Assembly: GCA_030696695.1 (NCBI GenBank) | Contig: JAUYRP010000002.1 | Span: 62,001-126,000, forward strand | Length of the DNA: 64,000 nucleotides | Origin: Methylophilus sp. | GTDB taxonomy: Bacteria; Pseudomonadota; Gammaproteobacteria; Burkholderiales; Methylophilaceae | Direction: 5' to 3' | Part shown: piece after piece, positions 57,961 to 64,000 of the stretch | Numbering within the stretch: the first letter of the stretch is position 1 | Layout of the letters: every line of letters starts with the position of its first letter | The notes under the pieces: model-generated | The model's database searches: none | Seen by the model: the letters and a program-made list of their open reading frames with translations, nothing else | Told to the model about the DNA's origin: nothing | Program-made: the position numbers and the translations under genes

Positions 57961-58998
57961 ATGCGACACGCATCGTTCATCGATTTAAGCAATCCGCAAT
58001 TGCCTCAAACGGCCCTCCAACAAAGGGATGCACTACAAAAAGGATTAACACTTTCCACCGCAGATGTGTTGCCGCATGAACGACGAGAGTGGTTGGAAGA
58101 CATGATTTGTCAGGAATTCACTCGTGTGGCAGTTATACCGCCTACGGATAAGCAGTTATTTAATGAAACCACTTTGTATGACTGGGACAAACTGCGTTTA
58201 TCAGTTATTCATTCTCGCGGCTTAACCATTGAGCGATTACGCCGTGAGCCGTATCACAACAATCAAGATAATTATTTAGCGGTGATATTGCTTTCAGGAC
58301 GTTATTCACTTGAACAGAATGGGCGTGAGGTATTTTTGCAACCTGGAGATATGACCATTTACGATGCGACTAGACCGCATCGTATCCAATCATCAATCGG
58401 TTTTTCTAAAATTCTGGTCTCGATTCCACGCGTAATGATGCGAGATAGACTCGCAGGCATAGAACATTGCACCGCATTGTCGGTGCCTGGCAAAATAGGT
58501 GTTGGCGCGATGGCTTCGCAGTTTATGCAAACGGCTGCAATCCAAGCCAAGTATTTGCGTTCTGAGGAATTGACCAAATTGTCCGCACAGTCATTAGATT
58601 TGCTAACCTTGGCATTTCAATCAGTACGTCCGCAGCACGTTTATCTCTCCCGAAGCCGCTCACTTTCGCTAAGGCAAATTAAAGATTATGTTGCACAGAG
58701 ACTAAAAGATACGCAACTAGACACCGCCATGATTGCAGAAGGCACACGTTTATCTCCACGTTATATCAATGATTTATTTAGTGACGAAGACACTTCTCTG
58801 ATGCGCTACGTATGGAGGAGTCGATTAGAAAAATGTCGTAAAGAAATACTCGAATACCCATGTGAGCCTGTTTCAGTGATTGCATTTAAGTGGGGATTTA
58901 ACGATATGTCGCACTTTAGTCGTGCCTTTAAAAAACGATTCGGCATCGGGCCAACTGAACTAAAGCGATATGTAAACGAGACGATAGAACCCACTTGA
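57961..58998 (+). CDS. AraC-family transcriptional regulator (FeaR-like)
   Basis: 345 residues. Seen: an N-terminal AraC_binding_2-type cupin domain (YLAVILLSGRYSLEQNGREV, LQPGDMTIYDATRPHRI, typical of FeaR/NahR-type activators of aromatic amine or styrene-like pathways), and a C-terminal double helix-turn-helix (DTAMIAEGTRLSPRYINDLF and PVSVIAFKWGFNDMSHFSRAFKKRFGIGPTEL). ATG 57961 has AAGG just upstream. It is divergent from the four-helix protein gene, which together with mxaL2 and mxaRSACKL lies on the other strand. It is the natural candidate regulator of that unit; target and inducer are unproven. A small dyad (58999-59018) follows its stop. Confidence 0.88.
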   Translation: MRHASFIDLSNPQLPQTALQQRDALQKGLTLSTADVLPHERREWLEDMICQEFTRVAVIPPTDKQLFNETTLYDWDKLRLSVIHSRGLTIERLRREPYHNNQDNYLAVILLSGRYSLEQNGREVFLQPGDMTIYDATRPHRIQSSIGFSKILVSIPRVMMRDRLAGIEHCTALSVPGKIGVGAMASQFMQTAAIQAKYLRSEELTKLSAQSLDLLTLAFQSVRPQHVYLSRSRSLSLRQIKDYVAQRLKDTQLDTAMIAEGTRLSPRYINDLFSDEDTSLMRYVWRSRLEKCRKEILEYPCEPVSVIAFKWGFNDMSHFSRAFKKRFGIGPTELKRYVNETIEPT

Positions 58999-59138
58999 AT
59001 TGATTGTGGGAAATCAATGCACGTCGCTATAAAGATGATTGTGTTGACAGGTTTTGTGTTGATTTATTGAGATAAGACTTTCGCAAAATACATTTTCCAG
59101 CGAAAATAGCGTAAATATCATTAAAAAGTTTATATTGA
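58999..59138 (+). other. Spacer between the AraC-type gene and fabA, with a dyad
   Basis: ATTGATT (58999-59005) and AATCAAT (59012-59018) form a 7-bp hairpin right after the regulator stop, without a T-run. A TTGACA lies about 95 bp upstream of fabA (near 59044), but no good -10 follows at proper distance. No small gene was seen. Confidence 0.35.
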
Positions 59139-59654
59139 ATGTCAAAACAAACAAGTTACACCAAAGAAGAATTATTAGCATGTGGTCGTGGAGAGCTATT
59201 TGGAGAAGGTAATGCGCAGTTGCCGTTGCCCCCTATGTTGATGTTTGATCGCATTGTCTCCATCACTGAAGAAGGTGGTAAATATGGCGCAGGGCAAATT
59301 ATTGCTGAGTTAGATGTCACACCTGACTTATGGTTTTTTGACTGTCACTTTACGGGTGACCCTGTGATGCCTGGTTGCTTAGGCTTGGATGCTATGTGGC
59401 AGCTAGTAGGGTTTTATTTGGGTTGGAAAGGTGGACCAGGCCGTGGTCGCGCGCTGGGTGCGGGCGAAGTGAAGTTTACGGGCCAAGTGCTGCCAAAAGC
59501 AAAACTGGTGCGCTATCATATTGATTTGAAAAGAGTTATTATGAGAAAATTGGTCATGGGTATTGCTGATGCGCGGATGGAAGTGGATGGCCGTGAAATC
59601 TACGTGGCCAATGATTTGCGTGTAGGTTTGTTCACTACCACAGACAATTTTTAA
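59139..59654 (+). CDS. fabA: 3-hydroxydecanoyl-ACP dehydratase/isomerase
   Basis: Makes the double bond of unsaturated fatty acids under anaerobic-type synthesis: dehydrates 3-hydroxydecanoyl-ACP and isomerises trans-2 to cis-3. 171 residues, full length. Seen: the catalytic histidine in [18 protein letters not shown], followed by [16 protein letters not shown], the hot-dog helix, and [19 protein letters not shown]. fabB follows 30 bp downstream in the standard fabAB pair. Confidence 0.97.
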   Translation: MSKQTSYTKEELLACGRGELFGEGNAQLPLPPMLMFDRIVSITEEGGKYGAGQIIAELDVTPDLWFFDCHFTGDPVMPGCLGLDAMWQLVGFYLGWKGGPGRGRALGAGEVKFTGQVLPKAKLVRYHIDLKRVIMRKLVMGIADARMEVDGREIYVANDLRVGLFTTTDNF

Positions 59655-59684
59655 AATAATAAGATTTAATTAAGGGAATACTCA

Positions 59685-60911
59685 ATGCGTCGCGTCGTCA
59701 TTACAGGGTTAGGGATTGTTTCTAGCCTTGGTAACAATAAAGATGAAGTGCTTGCAAGTTTAAAAGCAGGTCAGTCTGGGATCACTTTCCAGCCAGAGTA
59801 TGCTGAGCGTGGCCTTCGCTCGCAGGTGGCTGGTTCTATTAAAAACCTCAACATTGAAGAGTTGATTGATCGTAAATTGTTGCGCTTTATGGCAAAAGGC
59901 CATGCCTATGCTTGGATTGCTATGCAAGAAGCGATTGCCGATGCCAGCTTAGGTGAGGACTTGGTCTCTAATGTGCGCACTGGCATTATTGTGGGTGGAG
60001 GTGGTCCATCCACTGAGAGCATTGAGCAAAGTAATGCCACACTTGCAGAAAAGGGTATCCGCCGTGTTGGACCCTACATGGTGACGAAAGCCATGTGTAG
60101 TGGCATTGTTGCTACCTTAGCTACTGGCGCAAAAATCAAGGGCGTCAATTACGGTATCAGCTCAGCCTGTTCTACCAGTGCGCATTGTATTGGCGCTGGT
60201 GTAGAGCAAATCCAACTAGGCAAACAAGATATTGTGTTTGCTGGTGGCGGCGAGGAAGAACACTGGAGTCTGTCATACCTGTTTGATGCAATGGGTGCTA
60301 TGTCCTCCAAATACAACGAAACACCTGAAAAAGCCTCACGCACTTATGATGCAGACCGAGATGGCTTTGTCATTTCTGGTGGCGGTGGCATTGTCGTGCT
60401 AGAAGAGTATGAGCATGCCAAAGCGCGCGGCGCAAAAATTTATGCTGAAGTAGTGGGTTACGGTGCAACATCGGATGGTTACGATATGGTGGCACCAAGT
60501 GGTGAAGGTGCCGTACGCTGTATGCAGTTGGCGTTGCAGGGCATCGATAAAGTTGATTACATCAATACACACGGCACCAGCACACCTGTGGGCGACACCA
60601 AAGAGTTAGAAGCGATTCGTGAGGTGTTTGGGGTAGACAATCCTGTGGCGATTGCTTCAACCAAATCATTGTCAGGTCATGCGTTAGGCGCTGCTGGCGT
60701 CAATGAAGCAATTTATACCTTATTGATGATGCAGAATAACTTTATTGCAGCGTCCGCCAATATTGAAACTTTGGACCCTGCAGCTGAAGGCCTCAACATT
60801 GTGCGTCAACGGATTGATAACGTGAAGATTGAAACTGCGCTTTCCAATAGCTTTGGTTTTGGTGGGACGAATGCAACACTCACCTTGTCTACTAAAAACT
60901 TAGATAGATAA
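59685..60911 (+). CDS. fabB: Beta-ketoacyl-ACP synthase I
   Basis: Elongates the unsaturated intermediates made by FabA. 408 residues. Seen: N-terminal [17 protein letters not shown], catalytic cysteine in [14 protein letters not shown], histidines in [11 protein letters not shown] and [12 protein letters not shown], and [12 protein letters not shown] at the C-terminus. This Cys-His-His thiolase set is complete. AAGGGAATACTC precedes ATG 59685. The next gene begins after 45 bp, possibly within the same transcript. Confidence 0.97.
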   Translation: MRRVVITGLGIVSSLGNNKDEVLASLKAGQSGITFQPEYAERGLRSQVAGSIKNLNIEELIDRKLLRFMAKGHAYAWIAMQEAIADASLGEDLVSNVRTGIIVGGGGPSTESIEQSNATLAEKGIRRVGPYMVTKAMCSGIVATLATGAKIKGVNYGISSACSTSAHCIGAGVEQIQLGKQDIVFAGGGEEEHWSLSYLFDAMGAMSSKYNETPEKASRTYDADRDGFVISGGGGIVVLEEYEHAKARGAKIYAEVVGYGATSDGYDMVAPSGEGAVRCMQLALQGIDKVDYINTHGTSTPVGDTKELEAIREVFGVDNPVAIASTKSLSGHALGAAGVNEAIYTLLMMQNNFIAASANIETLDPAAEGLNIVRQRIDNVKIETALSNSFGFGGTNATLTLSTKNLDR

Positions 60912-60956
60912 TTTTCGCACAAGCAAAATTGCACTGACTATAGGTTAAGGATTTCA

Positions 60957-61523
60957 TTGATACTGTCCAACACCTTGCATCAAGTTTTCAAGAGTAGTGT
61001 AATAGCTTGCGCCTGCTTGATATTTTCAGCTTGTGCGGGGATGGGTGATAAAACAGTCAGTGTCACCGAGGCGCAAATTCAGCAAAAGCTCAACGAGCGA
61101 TTGTCTGTGCCTCTCTCTTTACTCAAGATTTTTGATATAAATTTATCGAATGCTGTAGTCACTTTCGATGAGACCACGGGTCGCATGCACACTTCATTTG
61201 ATACGCATTTGAGTAGCCAATTGTTTGAAGAGTCACATGCGGGTAAGCTTGGTATTTCAGGTAAGTTACGTTTTGATGCACCTAGTAACAGTGTGGTACT
61301 TGATGCCCCGGAGATTGAGAATTTCCAGCTAGATGGTTTGGATAGTAAGCAAACTGAAGTGATGAATGCCTTAGCTAAACAAGTAGGCGGTCAGTTGTTA
61401 AACGGCTTAACACTTTATACAGTTAAGCCAGAAGACTTAAAAATTGGCGCCACCCAATATCAGCCAAAAGATCTCTCGGTGACCAATCAAGGTTTGCAAA
61501 TTACGCTGACTCCGCAGCGTTAG
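60957..61523 (+). CDS. DUF1439 lipoprotein
   Basis: 188 residues, envelope protein of unknown function. Seen: N-terminal hydrophobic segment with a lipobox-like IFSAC (cysteine at about 26), then a beta-rich domain (about 35-188) with the DUF1439 pattern SVTEAQIQQKLNERLSVPLS near the start and ALAKQVGGQLLNGLTLYTV near the end; E. coli YceB is a related protein. The TTG start at 60957 is supported by TAAGGA at 60946-60951. It lies 45 bp downstream of fabB and is convergent with the Mth938-like gene. Confidence 0.82.
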   Translation: MILSNTLHQVFKSSVIACACLIFSACAGMGDKTVSVTEAQIQQKLNERLSVPLSLLKIFDINLSNAVVTFDETTGRMHTSFDTHLSSQLFEESHAGKLGISGKLRFDAPSNSVVLDAPEIENFQLDGLDSKQTEVMNALAKQVGGQLLNGLTLYTVKPEDLKIGATQYQPKDLSVTNQGLQITLTPQR

Positions 61524-61547
61524 CTAGTTCACAAAATGAGTCGTTCG

Positions 61548-61919
61548 CTACAATAAGAATAAGGCGGCAGCAACGCTCCTACCCTCACTCATCAATATGT
61601 TGTATGTTCTGCACGCCGCTGCAGTGGTCATACATTCCAACGGAATACCTAGCGCAGTTAAAGATTGGTAAAGTTTTGGATGGATAAATTGATGGGTTGT
61701 GCCTGTGCCCAGCAATACAACTTCTGGTTTGCTATCGGCCAATATTGAAAAATGGGTAGGTTCGAGAGTGTTTAGCTTGATGTTTGACCACTCATCCGAA
61801 ATCCTGTCTGGCATCACAATCGTGTTGGTGAAATAGCGCTGCCGGTTGATTTCAATAAAAACTTCGCCGTAACCAGTAATTAAGTTTTGTTTCTCTGCGG
61901 TGGTTAAATGTAGCTTCAT
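61548..61919 (-). CDS. Mth938-like (DUF498) domain protein
   Basis: 123-residue single-domain protein, related to the Mth938/NDUFAF3 fold, which in mitochondria assists complex I assembly; bacterial role not established. Seen: GYGEVFIEINRQRYFTNTIVMPD, the VVLLGTGTTHQFIHPKL loop (family motif LGTGxxxxFP), GIPLECMTTAAACRTYNILMSEGRSVAAALF at the C-terminus. Complete and without signal. It is convergent with the DUF1439 gene and divergent from the aminotransferase gene across 127 bp. Confidence 0.88.
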   Translation of the reverse strand: MKLHLTTAEKQNLITGYGEVFIEINRQRYFTNTIVMPDRISDEWSNIKLNTLEPTHFSILADSKPEVVLLGTGTTHQFIHPKLYQSLTALGIPLECMTTAAACRTYNILMSEGRSVAAALFLL

Positions 61920-62010
61920 CGTGACGTACTCGTGTTGTGTTCATCAGGCTTCTCTTTCATTGAAGAGCGAAGCCTTTCTAAGGTAAAATAAGGTTTTTAT
62001 TTTCTGCCAG

Positions 62011-62027
62011 TTAAGCGAGCCGCTTAA
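62011..62027 (+). promoter_or_regulatory. Dyad TTAAGCG-N3-CGCTTAA upstream of the aminotransferase
   Basis: TTAAGCG (62011-62017), AGC, CGCTTAA (62021-62027) is a perfect 7-bp dyad 19 bases before the ATG at 62047. A TAAAAT (61984-61989) upstream could be the -10, so the dyad would lie in the leader, as an operator or short hairpin. A second GC-rich hairpin, GGCTTC/GAAGCC, is near 61950-61976. Confidence 0.4.
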
Positions 62028-62046
62028 TAGGTGAATTCTAGTCCTT

Positions 62047-63273
62047 ATGCAGCCAGTCAACAAATCAAATAAGCTTAATAATGTTTGCTACGATATTCGT
62101 GGGCCAGTGCTTCAGCGCGCGCGTCAAATGGAAGACGAGGGCCATCGTATCATCAAGTTGAATATTGGTAATCCTGCGGCCTTTGGATTTGAAGTGCCAG
62201 AAGAAATTCAACAAGATACGATCCGTAATATGAGCAAAGCAGGCGGCTACACCGATAGTAAAGGTTTGTTTGAGCCACGCAAAGCCATTATGCACTACAC
62301 TCAAAGCAAGAATATTGCTGGGGTGACAGTGGATGACATCATTGTCGGCAATGGGGTGTCTGAGCTGATTGTGATGGCGATGCAAGGCCTGCTGAATAAT
62401 GGTGACCAAATGTTGGTACCGATGCCTGACTATCCATTGTGGACAGCTGCTGCGACTTTGGCGGGAGGCACTGCGCGTCACTATTTGTGCGATGAAGCTA
62501 CTGGTTGGTTGCCTGATTTAAAAGACATAGAATCTAAAATCAATGCCAATACCCGCGGTATCGTTGTCATCAACCCTAATAATCCTACTGGTGCCTTGTA
62601 CCCGCGGGAGACCCTAGAAGGCATTATTGAGATCGCACGTCATCATGGCTTAGTGATTTTTGCCGATGAAATCTATGACAAAGTACTGTACGACGGTAAC
62701 GAACATATTTCGATGGCCTCGTTGGCCGATGATGTGTTATTCGTCACATTTAATGGCTTATCCAAGAATTATCGCACTTGCGGCTACCGCGCAGGTTGGA
62801 TGGTGATTTCTGGTGAAAAGAAACACGCGACCGACTATATTGAAGGCTTAAACATGCTGGCGTCTATGCGTCTGTGCGCCAATGTGCCAGGCCAATTGGC
62901 AATTCAAACTGCATTGGGTGGCTATCAAAGTATTCATGATTTAGTGGCGCCAAGTGGTCGATTATGTAAGCAACGTGATTTGGCTTACGAGATGTTGACA
63001 GCTATTCCAGGCGTGACCTGTGTGAAGCCTAAAGCGGCCATGTATTTGTTCCCTAAATTAGATCCAAAAATTTATCCAATTGAGGATGACCAACAGTTTA
63101 TTTTGGATTTGTTGTTAGAGGAAAAAGTGTTGCTGGTACAGGGCACTGGGTTTAATTGGAAAAAGCCAGACCATTTCCGCGTGGTGTTTTTACCTAATGT
63201 GGACGACCTAACTGAGGCAATACAACGTATCGCCAGATTTTTAGAAAATTATCGCAAAAAGCATCAAAAATAA
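62047..63273 (+). CDS. alaA: Pyridoxal-phosphate aminotransferase, AlaA type
   Basis: 408 residues, class I fold aminotransferase of the AlaA/YfbQ group (glutamate-pyruvate and related transamination). Seen: IRGPVLQRARQMEDEGHRIIKLNIGNPAAFGFEVPEEI in the N-terminal part, VGNGVSELIVMAMQ, NPNNPTGALYPRE, FADEIYDKVLYD and the lysine FNGLSKNYRTCGYRAGW that binds PLP. These match AlaA closely. The homoserine dehydrogenase gene follows 19 bp later, as is common in betaproteobacteria. This links it to amino acid synthesis from aspartate and pyruvate. Confidence 0.92.
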   Translation: MQPVNKSNKLNNVCYDIRGPVLQRARQMEDEGHRIIKLNIGNPAAFGFEVPEEIQQDTIRNMSKAGGYTDSKGLFEPRKAIMHYTQSKNIAGVTVDDIIVGNGVSELIVMAMQGLLNNGDQMLVPMPDYPLWTAAATLAGGTARHYLCDEATGWLPDLKDIESKINANTRGIVVINPNNPTGALYPRETLEGIIEIARHHGLVIFADEIYDKVLYDGNEHISMASLADDVLFVTFNGLSKNYRTCGYRAGWMVISGEKKHATDYIEGLNMLASMRLCANVPGQLAIQTALGGYQSIHDLVAPSGRLCKQRDLAYEMLTAIPGVTCVKPKAAMYLFPKLDPKIYPIEDDQQFILDLLLEEKVLLVQGTGFNWKKPDHFRVVFLPNVDDLTEAIQRIARFLENYRKKHQK

Positions 63274-63292
63274 CGAAAGTTGAATGTAGGGT

Positions 63293-64000
63293 ATGAAAGC
63301 ACTTAAAGTTGGGTTGTTAGGCATTGGCACTGTGGGCGGGGGTACGTATACCGTGCTTACGCGTAATCAGGCTGACATAGAGCGTCGCTTGGGTGCGACT
63401 ATCGAAATTGTGCAAGTGGCTGATCGTAATATTGCACTTGCTAACCAAATCACAGGTGGCAAAGTAGCGGTGACAGATGACGCATTTGCTGTGGTAAACA
63501 ATCCAGAAGTGGATGTGGTGGTGGAGCTGATAGGTGGTTACACCGTTGCCAAAGAGTTGGTGCTTCAAGCGATTGCAAATGGTAAGCATGTGGTGACAGC
63601 AAACAAGGCCTTAATCGCTGTACACGGCAATGAGATTTTTAAAGCGGCAGAAGCCAAAGGTGTCATTGTCGCTTTTGAAGCATCTGTAGCAGGCGGTATC
63701 CCTATCATTAAAGCTTTACGTGAAGGCCTAAGTGCTAATCGTATTGAATGGGTGGCGGGGATTATTAACGGCACGACTAACTTTATTCTGACTGAAATGC
63801 GTGAAAAAGGCTTAGCGTTTGCCGATGTGCTGGGTGAAGCGCAGCGTTTGGGCTATGCCGAAGCGGATCCTACATTTGACGTGGAAGGCATTGATGCGGC
63901 ACATAAACTGACCATTATGGCCTCCATTGCATTTGGCATGCCCATGCAGTTTGATCAAGCCTATACAGAAGGTATAACTAAGCTTACGACTAAAGATATT
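63293..64000 (+). CDS. hom: Homoserine dehydrogenase (3' end cut by window edge)
   Basis: First 236 residues of homoserine dehydrogenase, which reduces aspartate-semialdehyde to homoserine in threonine and methionine synthesis. Seen: Rossmann VGLLGIGTVGGGTYTVL at residues 6-22, VVVELIGGYTVAKELVLQA, GKHVVTANKALIA, EASVAGGIPIIKAL, GIINGTTNFILTEM, and EADPTFDVEGIDAAHKLTIMA with catalytic residues. The reading frame is open to the right edge, so about 200 residues including an ACT domain (expected in this type) lie beyond. ATG 63293 has GTAGG upstream. 19 bp after alaA. Confidence 0.95.
   Translation, partial: MKALKVGLLGIGTVGGGTYTVLTRNQADIERRLGATIEIVQVADRNIALANQITGGKVAVTDDAFAVVNNPEVDVVVELIGGYTVAKELVLQAIANGKHVVTANKALIAVHGNEIFKAAEAKGVIVAFEASVAGGIPIIKALREGLSANRIEWVAGIINGTTNFILTEMREKGLAFADVLGEAQRLGYAEADPTFDVEGIDAAHKLTIMASIAFGMPMQFDQAYTEGITKLTTKDI

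Overview
The window looks like a chromosomal segment of a methylotrophic betaproteobacterium, most likely of the Methylophilaceae (Methylotenera/Methylophilus-like). The main evidence is a mxaRSACKL methanol dehydrogenase maturation operon. It sits with betaproteobacterial-style gene orders: pilGHIJ-pilL/chpA, pyrG-kdsA-eno-ftsB, tesA/ybbAP and ratA-rnfH/smpB. Genus placement is inference. I see no rRNA, tRNA, CRISPR array, insertion sequence or prophage. Nearly everything is tightly packed protein-coding DNA.

Layout: 1-9.6 kb, a FIST-domain sensor (cut by the left edge) diverges from a type IV pilus chemosensory cluster (pilG, pilH, pilI, pilJ and a 1738-residue pilL/chpA hybrid kinase). 9.7-15.6 kb, dnaE, accA and tilS. 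15.6-19.5 kb, tesA divergent from ybbA-ybbP. 19.5-23.6 kb, two strong palindromes, a TonB-dependent receptor and a sigma54-type response regulator. 23.8-25.4 kb, purT and a group II truncated haemoglobin. 25.5-30.4 kb, an overlapping three-gene signalling unit (GAF/PAS kinase, single-domain receiver, REC-PAS-GGDEF-EAL protein). 30.4-33.4 kb, two DEAD-box helicases. 33.8-41.5 kb, typA, ybiT, a nitroreductase, a GreB-like factor, guaA and guaB. 41.7-43.6 kb, a DUF4124 protein, rnfH, ratA and smpB. 43.7-49.2 kb, pyrG, an inserted membrane protein gene, kdsA, eno and ftsB. 49.2-50.8 kb, ygfZ and ygfX.

50.7-59.0 kb is the most unusual region. The operon mxaRSACKL (minus strand) has no mxaFJGI upstream. 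In their place are a second mxaL-like gene, a small four-helix membrane protein gene and a divergent AraC-family regulator gene. The mxaR leader carries three ATTTGTAA repeats at exactly 11-bp spacing and two GTATAC hexamers; one hexamer overlaps a candidate -35 element. 59.1-64.0 kb holds fabA-fabB, a DUF1439 lipoprotein, a Mth938-like protein, an alaA-type aminotransferase and the start of hom (cut by the right edge).

The MoxR ATPase (MxaR), DUF58/VWA protein (MxaS), membrane protein MxaA, VWA proteins MxaC and MxaL, and MxaK resemble a Bat/MoxR-type chaperone system, in methylotrophs assigned to calcium insertion or assembly of methanol dehydrogenase. The duplicated mxaL, the adjacent four-helix protein and the AraC regulator together form the best candidate for an undescribed extension of that system.
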